Assembly (NCBI RefSeq): GCF_009755275.1
Contig: NZ_WQLA01000008.1
Coordinates: 124,001 to 188,000 of the forward strand
Source: Mucilaginibacter aquatilis
GTDB taxonomy: Bacteria > Bacteroidota > Bacteroidia > Sphingobacteriales > Sphingobacteriaceae
Direction: 5' to 3'
DNA length: 64,000 bases
The translations under genes were made by a program, and so were the position numbers. The notes below the pieces were generated by a model. It was given only the letters and a program-made list of their open reading frames with translations. It searched no databases and was not told the origin of the DNA. Numbering within the stretch: position 1 is the first letter of the stretch; each line of letters opens with the position of its first letter. Below, piece after piece: positions 28,201 to 35,267 of this stretch.

Positions 28201-28449
28201 AAGCGTACCAAGTTGTGAGTTTTGGAGCTTAACGGTAACGCCGGGTAAAGGCAAGCCCTGCTCGTCCTTAACCTGCCCGGTGATAATTACATCGGCACTC
28301 TTCCTGACCGTTGTACTTGAAATGGTTGGGTTAGCCGTTGCCTCGGCTTGTGCTGCACTGCAGCAGGCCAAAAGGAGCAGCAACCCAATCCTGGAGTAAC
28401 GCCGGCCCGAAGGAAGCGTCAAAGGATTTAGTAGTTGTTTAGATCTCAT
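25276..28449 (-). CDS. SusC/RagA TonB-linked transporter of the mannan locus
   Basis: A 1057-residue protein. The N-terminus has a somewhat long signal sequence (about 36 residues, core GLLLLLACCSAAQ), then a carboxypeptidase-like domain (ITGQVKDEQGLPLPGVTV), the SusC box region LNEVVVVGYGTQRR, a plug (DPLLVIDGIVSQ, VLKDAGAAAIYGSRGANG) and a long beta-barrel ending in an aromatic residue (LDITF). It imports oligosaccharides captured by its SusD. It follows manA by 82 bases on the same strand and starts the sus part of the unit. Confidence 0.95.
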   Translation of the reverse strand: MRSKQLLNPLTLPSGRRYSRIGLLLLLACCSAAQAEATANPTISSTTVRKSADVIITGQVKDEQGLPLPGVTVKLQNSQLGTLTDVNGNYKLTVPEGEANKVLIFSFIGFTSQTVTIGQQTQINISLKPDTSKSLNEVVVVGYGTQRRATINSSIGVVAARDINEKPVLNAVQALQGESPNLVIQQSTLDPGATPIINIRGVSTTGNNDPLLVIDGIVSQSIGDLSLLNPNDIASVTVLKDAGAAAIYGSRGANGVLLVTTKSGKPNQKATVNYNGNYGWQKPNILVRKVNAADNAYYKNESLVNSGLPPSFTPAQIQELAAQGNGTWDVDHLLYNAPQLSQNLSVSGGGASNTYFISAGYLNQLSNFIGNGGSGSKFGYQKYNLRVNQSVTVGRFKLSGILEYTKSRNKTNSVGNNNVFADANRVPYNYSWQDENGNYLTNPIASQYNEHGVLEKGGFNQADNDRIFGNLTGILNITKELNVTGVFGGTIQNNGNLFRRTQVNYLPAGVYGNDLTTFDNNSKSHAFNTQVYLNYIKSFKQHNLNATLGVSSEITNQRGFQLQKTLTDPVFGNATTGTLIDATNSYNSIGVQANSLQSAFGRFSYDYKQRYFLDFVFRNDVSSKFAKGERSGFFPSVNAGYLISDESFMEPLKNTLNSLKLRATYGIVGNNQTAGNYTYLTTYFNYPGAYGYNGVIQGGAGTNLSNPLLTWEEAATLNFGFDFGLFNNKLTGSFDYFDKTTRKIQQNPLDVPSVFGATPPTANVAKVQNRGWEAQLTYTWKTPKVTQSFSANIGNTQNKLLELTGNTQQIIYNQDVYQLLRKVGQPLTQYYGYETDGYFQNQADVNTLPKPAGAIVGPGDLKFKDLNGDGKIDDNDKKVIGNPFPHYTFGFTYRLAVGGFDLTLFVQGVGQRDAFLRGELVEPYHYNYGATLYEHMTNYWTPSNPDARYPRLASIGSPSNTNNWRNGSDVYRYNAAYARLKNVNIGYTLPSALTRKAGMQRVRVSAIGQNLLTLSKLRFIDPETTEFGNSVSPNTGSNSARNYLLPIFIGAGLDITF

Positions 28450-28531
28450 ATGGTTAAATAATTGATGGTTTTAACATGCTTTAAGCAACCTTTTTACAGG
28501 CATTACGCACTTATAAAAAGTTTATGGCTGC

Positions 28532-30343
28532 TTATTTTAAAAAGGCTTTTATAATTTTCAGCGGCGTGCTACCTAAATTGGTTAACGTGTAGCTACCTGC
28601 TCCGGCCGGTACAACAAAGGTTTCGGCGTATGCAAACGTCTGGTTTGCGCTTCCAGGTGTTTTAACGGTTACGCTCTCCCCTTCTACTACCATCAGCACG
28701 TGGCAACCACCGTTTAATTCAACATGCGCTTCGTTGGCAAATTCCAGCCGGTGCACATCGTAAAAGTGTTCTGAATGTGTAGGTAGATGAATAACTTTTA
28801 CATCATCAGTTTGGCTTAACACAGCAGGCTTTGAAATCAGTTCTTCCTGCACGCGTTGCCCTTTACGAGTAAAATCAAGGTTATTAAAGGCGTGATCAAT
28901 ATTTATTGGTCTTGGATTGCCTTCTAAGTCAAGGCGAAGCCAATCATACATTTTAAAAGTGAAGATGTAGGGTGTAGCGCTAATTTCAAGCACTAAATTG
29001 CCGGCGCCCGCGCTGTGTACCGTTCCGTTAGGTATTAAAAACAGGTCGTGCTTTTGCGCAGCGTGTACCTGTACATAGATTTCCATATCCAGCGGCTTGC
29101 TTTCAGCCTGGCTGCTTTCCAATGCCGATTTAAACTCCTCCGGGTTTATTGAATCCTGGAAGCCAAGGTAAACCTGTGCGTCAGCATCGCAATCTAAAAT
29201 ATAGTAGGTTTCATCCTGGGTGATACGCTCGCCAAAGTTTTCCTGAATATATTCGAGAGATGGATGGCACTGAATTGATAAGTTACCGCCTTTAACAGTA
29301 TCTAAAAAGTCAAAACGTATCGGAAACTCATCGCCAAAAACCTCAGCGTGGCTACCAAGTACCTCCTTGCCGTTTTGAAACATCAACATATCAAACGACA
29401 CTTCAAGCAACCAACCGTCACTTTCAAACACCAGCCCGTTTTCGGGTACAATGAGTTCAAATGACCATGCATAATTCACTGCATCGGGGTTAACGCCTTC
29501 AATGTTTGATTTAATCCATTGTCCTCCCCATGCACCAGGTTCAAACCAGGGGCGCACGCGTAAAGGCATAGTAGTTAAAGTTTTCAGGCCACCTCTTAGT
29601 GTATTACCGGTCATCCAGTTAACATTATTTGGCCATTGTCCGTCGGCTATTACATCTATTTTGCTCAGTATATTTTTCTTATGTTCGTTTAGTAATACCC
29701 AGTCAACAAAGTAAAACCGTTTGTACATGTAAAACGGTTCATAGGTGCGCTCACTGCCTAAGTTGGTGATAGACTCAGCGCGCATTCTGAACTGTAATTC
29801 GTTCTTTGGTAAATCAAAATACACCAATACACCGTTCCAACCGGCCAAAGCCGCACCAGTACCAATAATGATATTAATATCTGCTTCGGCATCTGGTGAC
29901 TGCATCTCTACAGCCGATTGATCAAAGTAGTCTACTAGTGTTAGAGTGCATCTGGTACCCCAAACAGACTCATAAGTGCCCATGAACGGAGCAACCATAT
30001 CATCAATTACTGATGCCGGCTTTAAAAGCGTTGCTGCATCAACCCAGTTAACTTTAAGTCCTTTATTTTGTAAGCAACTTTGCAAAGCTGTTTGAACCTC
30101 TCTCCAAAACACACCTACATAACCATCAATAATTACCGTTTTTTGCCCGGCAATCCATTCGGCCAAACTTTCATACCCATTTTGTACACTACCGGCGTGA
30201 AGTGAGCAAGCTGGATAAATGTTGTATCTGGCCGACTTTGAAATTGACGTATCAATGCGCTGAGGCATCAGGTATTGCGTAGTTTTTCTCGCGTCGGTAG
30301 TATTGCTGCCCGGCAGCGTTTGAACAAGAGTAGATTCGTTCAT
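28532..30343 (-). CDS. manA: Class I mannose-6-phosphate isomerase with N-terminal kinase-like domain
   Basis: A 603-residue cytoplasmic protein, about twice the usual 310-390. The C-terminal half (about 275-603) is a cupin-type phosphomannose isomerase with the zinc ligands in LSIQCHPS (Gln358, His360), DETYYIL (Glu378) and NGTVHSAG (His443). The N-terminal part (about 55-265) resembles a P-loop nucleoside-kinase fold (KTVIIDGYVGVFWREV, LVYFDLPKNELQFR), but the Walker A lysine and serine are replaced (GYVGVFW, 74-80), so it is unlikely to be an active kinase. The enzyme converts mannose-6-phosphate to fructose-6-phosphate. Placed first in the mannan unit and divergent from the GntR gene, it probably feeds imported mannose to glycolysis. 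Confidence 0.9.
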   Translation of the reverse strand: MNESTLVQTLPGSNTTDARKTTQYLMPQRIDTSISKSARYNIYPACSLHAGSVQNGYESLAEWIAGQKTVIIDGYVGVFWREVQTALQSCLQNKGLKVNWVDAATLLKPASVIDDMVAPFMGTYESVWGTRCTLTLVDYFDQSAVEMQSPDAEADINIIIGTGAALAGWNGVLVYFDLPKNELQFRMRAESITNLGSERTYEPFYMYKRFYFVDWVLLNEHKKNILSKIDVIADGQWPNNVNWMTGNTLRGGLKTLTTMPLRVRPWFEPGAWGGQWIKSNIEGVNPDAVNYAWSFELIVPENGLVFESDGWLLEVSFDMLMFQNGKEVLGSHAEVFGDEFPIRFDFLDTVKGGNLSIQCHPSLEYIQENFGERITQDETYYILDCDADAQVYLGFQDSINPEEFKSALESSQAESKPLDMEIYVQVHAAQKHDLFLIPNGTVHSAGAGNLVLEISATPYIFTFKMYDWLRLDLEGNPRPINIDHAFNNLDFTRKGQRVQEELISKPAVLSQTDDVKVIHLPTHSEHFYDVHRLEFANEAHVELNGGCHVLMVVEGESVTVKTPGSANQTFAYAETFVVPAGAGSYTLTNLGSTPLKIIKAFLK

Positions 30344-30357
30344 ATAATGTTATAATG

Positions 30358-30367
30358 TATGTACATA
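30358..30367. promoter_or_regulatory. Palindromic site 1 (TATGTACATA), putative GntR operator
   Basis: A perfect 10-bp palindrome starting 15 bases before the manA start on the divergent side. The same core recurs at 30443 and 30538. Its place between manA and a GntR gene suggests it is bound by that regulator; this is inference. Confidence 0.55.
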
Positions 30368-30442
30368 ATAATAAGCAAAGCCTAAGGATGCTTATTTATA
30401 TTCGAGGAATTCAGCAAAAGCTGACAATTGGTTTATTGTTTA

Positions 30443-30456
30443 TATGTACAAACATA
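30443..30456. promoter_or_regulatory. Palindromic site 2 (TATGTACAAACATA), putative GntR operator
   Basis: The TATGTACA core is intact and the right half is an imperfect copy (ACATA after two extra bases). It lies midway in the 250-base divergent promoter region, 75-85 bases from sites 1 and 3. Confidence 0.45.
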
Positions 30457-30537
30457 ATTATAATTTACTGATTGCAAATTTTTTTTGATTTATTTTTTAT
30501 GCTGATATAAAGCGAGTTGAAATATGCATAAACGATA

Positions 30538-30547
30538 TATGTACATA
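30538..30547. promoter_or_regulatory. Palindromic site 3 (TATGTACATA), putative GntR operator
   Basis: An exact repeat of site 1, 46 bases before the GntR start, followed by CAT so that TATATGTACATACAT is locally palindromic. It could mediate autoregulation of the GntR gene. Confidence 0.55.
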
Positions 30548-30593
30548 CATTTAAAGTTTTAAATAAAAGCCTTATTATTGTACTAAGTACACA

Positions 30594-31325
30594 ATGAGAA
30601 AGTATAGCATCGATCATAAAAGTCCGGTTCCATTACATGCACAGGCCGAAACGCTGCTTAGGCAGCTGATACAAGAAGAAGATTACAGAAACGGAAAGGT
30701 ACTGCCTAATGAGGTTGAGCTTGCAAAAAAGCTTGCCATCTCTCGCACAACGCTTAGGCAATCAATAAACAAGCTGGTTTTTGAAGGGTTACTGGTTCGT
30801 AAAAAGCGCTCAGGTACGAGAGTTGCTCAAAATGTGGTAAGCTCAAAGTCAAACAACTGGCTTTCGTTTTCGCAGGAGATGAAGCTGCGTGGTATTCCTA
30901 TTAAAAACTTTGAACTGCATGTTACATGGGTAACACCCGATGAAGAACTGGCAGCTTTTTTTGAGATAAAACCCGATCGTAAAGTACTTAAACTGGAGCG
31001 GGTACGCGGCCGACCCGACGAGCCTTTTGTATACTTCGTATCGTACTTTCACCCAAGGGTGGGCTTAACCGGTGAAGAAGACTTTAAAAGGCCGTTATAT
31101 GAAATGCTTGAACAGGAGCATTCAATTATAGCTACCCTGTCAAAAGAAGAAATTAGCGCGGTTGCAGCCGATGATAACATAGCCGATAAATTACGTTTGC
31201 CGGCTGGTAGTCCGCTGCTTTTCAGAAAAAGATATGTTTTTGACCCTGGTGAGCGGGCAATTGAATATAACTTAGGTTATTATAAAGCAAGCAGCTTTGT
31301 GTACACCGTTGAAAGTACCAGGTAA
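30594..31325 (+). CDS. GntR-family regulator, HutC subfamily (wHTH plus UTRA)
   Basis: A 243-residue regulator. Residues about 8-75 are the winged helix (PLHAQAETLLRQLIQEEDY, NEVELAKKLAISRTTLRQSI, GLLVRKKRSGTRV). Residues about 95-240 are a UTRA ligand-binding domain (RKVLKLERVRGRPDEPFVYF, LRLPAGSPLLFRKRYVFD). UTRA proteins usually sense a sugar or sugar phosphate and release DNA. It is divergent from manA across a region with three matching palindromes, so it is the likely local regulator of the mannan unit. Most Bacteroidetes glycan loci use HTCS, SusR or ECF/anti-sigma systems, so GntR control is less usual. Confidence 0.93.
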   Translation: MRKYSIDHKSPVPLHAQAETLLRQLIQEEDYRNGKVLPNEVELAKKLAISRTTLRQSINKLVFEGLLVRKKRSGTRVAQNVVSSKSNNWLSFSQEMKLRGIPIKNFELHVTWVTPDEELAAFFEIKPDRKVLKLERVRGRPDEPFVYFVSYFHPRVGLTGEEDFKRPLYEMLEQEHSIIATLSKEEISAVAADDNIADKLRLPAGSPLLFRKRYVFDPGERAIEYNLGYYKASSFVYTVESTR

Positions 31326-31360
31326 TTACAAAGCTATAATGGCACAGCCTTACAAATCTG

Positions 31361-31406
31361 TATCTGCTTGTAAATATCAATCCTCAAATCGTTATTTAAG
31401 CAGATA
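31361..31406. repeat. Inverted repeat between convergent genes
   Basis: TATCTGCTT and AAGCAGATA form a 9-bp stem that extends through AAATA/TATTT with a two-base bulge, leaving a 16-base loop. It lies between the convergent GntR and helical-repeat genes and may end transcription, although there is no long T tract. Confidence 0.4.
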
Positions 31407-31483
31407 TAGATGTTACTGTGTAAATGCCTGTAACTAGCTTAGGCTATAAATGATTAGCAGCAATAGCTGCAAACGCTTCTTAC

Positions 31484-32968
31484 CTACTTTTGTATTAAGT
31501 TGAGCACAGTTTTATAAGCATTGTCCTTTTCCCATCTTGCTATAAGCCAACCAATAAAACTTAGGGTGAATATATCGTTGTTTTCTTGTGCATTTGCCAT
31601 TGCGAGTACCGAATGTTTGTATCGCTCGTCATCAATTACATTAGGGTTGACCAAATATCGCTCAACAAGTTTAAGGTAATTAAGCACCCGCTGTTCTGAT
31701 GTTTTTAACAGGTAACTTTTATACCTGCGCCTAAAGCTTTGCAGACGCGAGGTTGCCAGTTCAATGTTTGAAAATTGTGCATAAATCAGCACTTCCATCA
31801 AATGCTTCCTGATGCTCCAAAGCATACCCATCTTCTTTTCATACCAGGCATCGGTTTGGTTAAGCATACTTACATATTTCAAACTTGCACGGTTGTCATT
31901 TAAGGCCAAAAACATAGCCAGGCAAATGCGTAAATCTTCTATATCTTCAAGTTTGGCACTATGCTTTTTACCACTAAGTGCAGCCTGAAGCACATTTATC
32001 GCAGCATCAGCAAAACCTGAAAAAAACTTATTGAGAGCGTACAGTAACTCGTACCGCATATAAAATACGTGATAATACTTTCCTCCTTGCATAAGCTCCA
32101 TCATTTCACTTAAATGATGCATACTCTTTGCAAAATTCTTTTGCCTTAAATGGAAGTTTGCCAGGTAATACAAAACATGTATGTGGTAGTAAGTATGGGA
32201 CTTATTCTCTGCTGACCTAAGTTCGATAAAGCGGCTAACCCGGTTAACAAATCTTTCAATCAGTTGATAGTTCTGCTGTATGGCTGCATACTCGTTAGCA
32301 ATAAAAAGAATTTGGTAAACAGATTTATGGGTCATTAAATCAGCCATTGAAATTTTATACCTGCGAATGGTTGCTATGACAAGACTTGTAAGGTTTACCA
32401 CCCTCCCCTCCTGGTGTATAAACTGCAACTGCTGCCTCAGGTAAGCATATGCTACGTTCAAATTAGCTTCGCGCTGCATGTATAATTGATTTTGAGTAAA
32501 GCGTGCAGTAATTACATCAAAACTTGCGGCTTGCGGCAAATGAGCATATTGCAGTTTGAGCAACAAAATTTCATTGAGCAAGTTGAATTGTTCTGCACGC
32601 TCCGCCGATGCTTCGGCTTTTTCCAAGCATTTAAACGCCAATTTTACCAAATCATTTTCCAGCAGATAACGGGCAACAACTAGTAAACGCAATGCGCTCT
32701 GACTTTCGGAGTGGCTGCTTTCAAATGTTTTACCAGATAAAAATATCACCAAATTATCTTGAAGCCGCTTACGCAATGCATGGTAGGCATCTTTATTTTT
32801 ATCCGGATTATATAACTTATTAAGACTATCTATATCGTCAGCTCTTATTATATTCAGTAAATCCAGATTCTTAACGTCATTGCGTTTATTCTTACGCTGT
32901 AAATACCACTTAAATTGCTTAAAATCCGTTTCATCAAGTAATTTAACAAGCTCATTCAATGAGTCCAT
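31484..32968 (-). CDS. All-helical repeat protein of unknown function
   Basis: A 494-residue soluble protein with no signal peptide or TM segment. The sequence is almost entirely amphipathic helices, TPR-like in places (LLVVARYLLENDLVKLAFKC, LNEILLLKLQYAHL, YYLANFHLRQKNFAKSM). The first 75 residues (LVKLLDETDFKQFKWYL ... YHALRKRLQDNLVIFL) resemble the opening of a widespread Bacteroidetes family of about 500 residues whose function is unknown. It is a single gene, convergent with the GntR regulator. I cannot assign a role; protein-protein scaffolding is the only thing the fold suggests. Confidence 0.7.
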   Translation of the reverse strand: MDSLNELVKLLDETDFKQFKWYLQRKNKRNDVKNLDLLNIIRADDIDSLNKLYNPDKNKDAYHALRKRLQDNLVIFLSGKTFESSHSESQSALRLLVVARYLLENDLVKLAFKCLEKAEASAERAEQFNLLNEILLLKLQYAHLPQAASFDVITARFTQNQLYMQREANLNVAYAYLRQQLQFIHQEGRVVNLTSLVIATIRRYKISMADLMTHKSVYQILFIANEYAAIQQNYQLIERFVNRVSRFIELRSAENKSHTYYHIHVLYYLANFHLRQKNFAKSMHHLSEMMELMQGGKYYHVFYMRYELLYALNKFFSGFADAAINVLQAALSGKKHSAKLEDIEDLRICLAMFLALNDNRASLKYVSMLNQTDAWYEKKMGMLWSIRKHLMEVLIYAQFSNIELATSRLQSFRRRYKSYLLKTSEQRVLNYLKLVERYLVNPNVIDDERYKHSVLAMANAQENNDIFTLSFIGWLIARWEKDNAYKTVLNLIQK

Positions 32969-33099
32969 ACGCTGTTGCTAATAGTTATAAAACTATAAAA
33001 TTCTACATTTATATCGTCAGTTATTTTAATATTTAAGCTTTTAGAGTTAGCGCTGTCGGCCCATCTTTGCTTTCATAATAACATCAAAAAACAAATATT

Positions 33100-33567
33100 A
33101 TGGAACCGCTACAAAACAAAATGGAAGAAGCTACAATCAGCAGTAAATACGCAGATCGCGTTAGAAATCCTTACAAACCTACAGCTGCGTTTACCGGAGC
33201 ATCATGGTTTGCTTTATTGGCCGGCGTAGTTGGCTATTGCATTGGTTTATGGAATGCCAGCATGCAATTAAATGAAAAGGGTTATTATTTCACTATTTTA
33301 CTATTCGGACTATTTGCCGTAATCTCTGTACAAAAAAGCGTTAGAGACAGGGCCGAAGGACTTATTGTTACCGACCTATACTATGGTCTCAGCTGGTTTG
33401 CCACTATAGCTGCAATGATCTTACTAACTATAGGACTTTGGAATGCAGACTTGGCAAGAAGCGAAAAAGGCTTTTATGCTATGGCTTTCTGCTTAAGTAT
33501 GTTCTCGGCTATTGCTGTACAGAAGAACACCCGCGACTCAAAATTGTTAGCTGACAAGGAGCTGTAA
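33100..33567 (+). CDS. YiaA/YiaB-family inner-membrane protein
   Basis: A 155-residue protein with four TM helices arranged as an internal duplication. Unit 1 (about 28-86) has SWFALLAGVVGYCIGLWNA and AVISVQKSVRD; unit 2 (about 93-148) has SWFATIAAMILLTIGLWNA and SAIAVQKNTRD. The repeated GLWNA and the VQK-RD ends are typical of the YiaA/YiaB domain pair. The function of the family is not established. It is followed by a clear terminator and seems to be transcribed alone. Confidence 0.9.
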   Translation: MEPLQNKMEEATISSKYADRVRNPYKPTAAFTGASWFALLAGVVGYCIGLWNASMQLNEKGYYFTILLFGLFAVISVQKSVRDRAEGLIVTDLYYGLSWFATIAAMILLTIGLWNADLARSEKGFYAMAFCLSMFSAIAVQKNTRDSKLLADKEL

Positions 33568-33580
33568 CGTAGCGGTTACC

Positions 33581-33619
33581 AACCCGCAGTGCATTGCCTT
33601 GCAAGCCTGCGGGTTTTTT
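33581..33619 (+). terminator. Terminator after the YiaA/B gene
   Basis: AACCCGCA pairs with TGCGGGTT across a 19-base loop and is followed by a run of T (ggttttttc). It begins 13 bases after the stop codon. Confidence 0.75.
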
Positions 33620-33697
33620 CTATTCCAATGAAATTCATTTTGATTTGTCAAATACATTTTGATATCTTTATGATATCAAAATAAATAACAAGTTGAC

Positions 33698-34552
33698 ATG
33701 GAAAACGAAAAATCAATCAAACCACTTTCTGGTTACGGTGCACTGCTCCTTTTTTTAGTATTAGGTGCAACATGCGTTTACCTGGGTATACAGGAGTACA
33801 TAGCCGCTTGCGTTATTGTAGCCCTTATTGATTTAATTTTATTATCAGGCCTTATTATCATTAATCCAAACGAATCTAAAGTACTCACACTGTTTGGTAA
33901 ATACTCAGGAACCGTTAAAGCAGATGGCTTTTTTTGGGTTAACCCCTTTACCGTAAAAAGAAAAGTATCACTTAAAGCCAATAACCTTAACGGACAACAG
34001 CTTAAGGTTAATGATAAAATGGGTAACCCTATTGAAATTGCAGCTGTAATTGTTTGGCAGGTTAATGATACCGCTAAAGCAGTTTTTTCGGTTGAGAACT
34101 ATGTACAGTACGTAAACATACAAAGCGAAGCAGCAGTACGCCATTTGGCCAACACGTTTGCATATGACAATATGGAAGATGAATCTGCCGAGGTTACCTT
34201 GCGCGATGGAGCCGACCAGGTTAGCGAGATGCTGGAAAAGGAGCTTAATGAACGCTTGTTCCGCGCCGGCATCCAGGTACTTGAAGCGCGAATCTCTCAC
34301 CTGGCTTACGCACCTGAAATTGCTAACGCCATGCTGCAAAGACAACAAGCATCAGCAATTATAGCAGCACGTAAACAAATTGTAGAAGGTGCGGTTGGCA
34401 TGGTTGAAATGGCGCTGGCGCGACTGTCTGAAAAAAATATTGTAGAGTTTGATGAAGAACGCAAAGCAGCCATGGTAAGCAATTTATTAGTAGTACTTTG
34501 TGGAGAACGTGCGGTATCGCCGGTTGTAAACACAGGTACACTATACCATTAA
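33698..34552 (+). CDS. SPFH-domain (stomatin/prohibitin-like) membrane protein
   Basis: A 284-residue protein with two N-terminal hydrophobic segments (about 10-30 and 33-53: GALLLFLVLGATCVY, CVIVALIDLILLSGLIII) then the SPFH/band 7 domain (NESKVLTLFGKYSGTVKADGFFWVNPF, about 58-85) and a coiled C-terminal helix rich in alanine and glutamate (ANAMLQRQQASAIIAARKQIVEGA). The domain should lie in the cytoplasm on oligomeric membrane platforms. The gene lies 101 bases before a small RHH gene on the same strand; the pair recurs in many Gram-negative genomes, from memory. Its job is unknown. Confidence 0.9.
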   Translation: MENEKSIKPLSGYGALLLFLVLGATCVYLGIQEYIAACVIVALIDLILLSGLIIINPNESKVLTLFGKYSGTVKADGFFWVNPFTVKRKVSLKANNLNGQQLKVNDKMGNPIEIAAVIVWQVNDTAKAVFSVENYVQYVNIQSEAAVRHLANTFAYDNMEDESAEVTLRDGADQVSEMLEKELNERLFRAGIQVLEARISHLAYAPEIANAMLQRQQASAIIAARKQIVEGAVGMVEMALARLSEKNIVEFDEERKAAMVSNLLVVLCGERAVSPVVNTGTLYH

Positions 34553-34653
34553 TTAATTACCAGCTCATTAGAACTGGCTTAGGTTAAGCTATTTAAAATA
34601 TGAAGTTTTTAATTTTTACCAGCCGAAGGCTAACACCTTTGATATGAGTAATT

Positions 34654-34824
34654 ATGGCTGAAAAGAAATCATTTGCGTTAAGGGTAAGTGCCGAAATGCT
34701 CAAGGAGATTGAAGAATGGGCAAACGATGAGTTCAGAAGTATAAACGGACAAATTGAATACTTACTTAACAAAGCAATCAACGAACGTAAAAAGTCGACA
34801 AAAAAAGGCAAGGAAGCAAAGTAA
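34654..34824 (+). CDS. Small Arc-like ribbon-helix-helix protein
   Basis: A 56-residue protein: KKSFALRVSAEMLKEIEEWA makes the beta strand and first helix, and FRSINGQIEYLLNKAI the second helix, of a ribbon-helix-helix fold like Arc or the antitoxin MetJ/Arc group. The C-terminus is very lysine-rich (KKSTKKGKEAK). It follows the SPFH gene on the same strand and ends before a bidirectional terminator. It may bind DNA, but in this family the SPFH link suggests that it could also regulate the SPFH operon. No toxin gene is adjacent. Confidence 0.85.
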   Translation: MAEKKSFALRVSAEMLKEIEEWANDEFRSINGQIEYLLNKAINERKKSTKKGKEAK

Positions 34825-34852
34825 CGGGACCGGTATAACTCTTACTAAACAT

Positions 34853-34886
34853 AAAAGCTGCACATGCAAATAATGTACAGCTTTTA
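34853..34886. terminator. Bidirectional terminator between convergent RHH and regulator genes
   Basis: AAAAGCTGCACAT and ATGTACAGCTTTT form a 13-bp stem with one mismatch and a 7-base loop. The A and T ends serve as tracts on both strands, so it can end transcription from both sides. Confidence 0.75.
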
Positions 34887-34901
34887 TGTTTTGATTTAAT
34901 A

Positions 34902-35267
34902 TTATGCAGCAATAACCTGCTCAACCCTGCTTATAAGCTGTTCCAGGTCAAATGGCTTTGCCAAAAACCCATCGGCTCCGGCTTCAGTGGCTATACGCTC
35001 GCCCTCACGGCTGGCAGAAATAACAATTACACGCAAATGTTCGGTGTCGGGGCTTCTACGCAACGTTCGCAAAACCTGATCGCCAGAGAGCACGGGCATC
35101 CACAAATCAAGCAGCACAAGGTCTGGTTTCTCGCGCTTTATTTCTTCATATATCTGCAAGCTGTTTTGAACTGGTATAGTTTGATAACCGCTATCACTCA
35201 ATATCAATCCCAACATATCTAAAATACCTTCATCATCATCGCAGATCAGTACTTTTTTATCACTCAT
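34902..35267 (-). CDS. Single-domain CheY-like response regulator
   Basis: A 121-residue receiver domain with the acidic pocket in CDDDEG (10-12), phospho-acceptor Asp54 in LVLLDLWMP, Ser in VIVISAS and Lys in FLAKPF. There is no output domain. I chose the ATG at 35267 (MSDKKVLICDDD), which overlaps the kinase stop by 8 bases; an ATG five codons upstream would give a longer overlap. It is translationally coupled to the LOV kinase and should receive phosphate from it, then act through protein contacts. Confidence 0.92.
   Translation of the reverse strand: MSDKKVLICDDDEGILDMLGLILSDSGYQTIPVQNSLQIYEEIKREKPDLVLLDLWMPVLSGDQVLRTLRRSPDTEHLRVIVISASREGERIATEAGADGFLAKPFDLEQLISRVEQVIAA

Noticed and set aside
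34593..34811. 72-codon minus-strand frame over the small RHH gene
   Set aside because: The plus-strand frame at 34654 gives a convincing Arc-like protein and follows SPFH; the minus frame has no such support.
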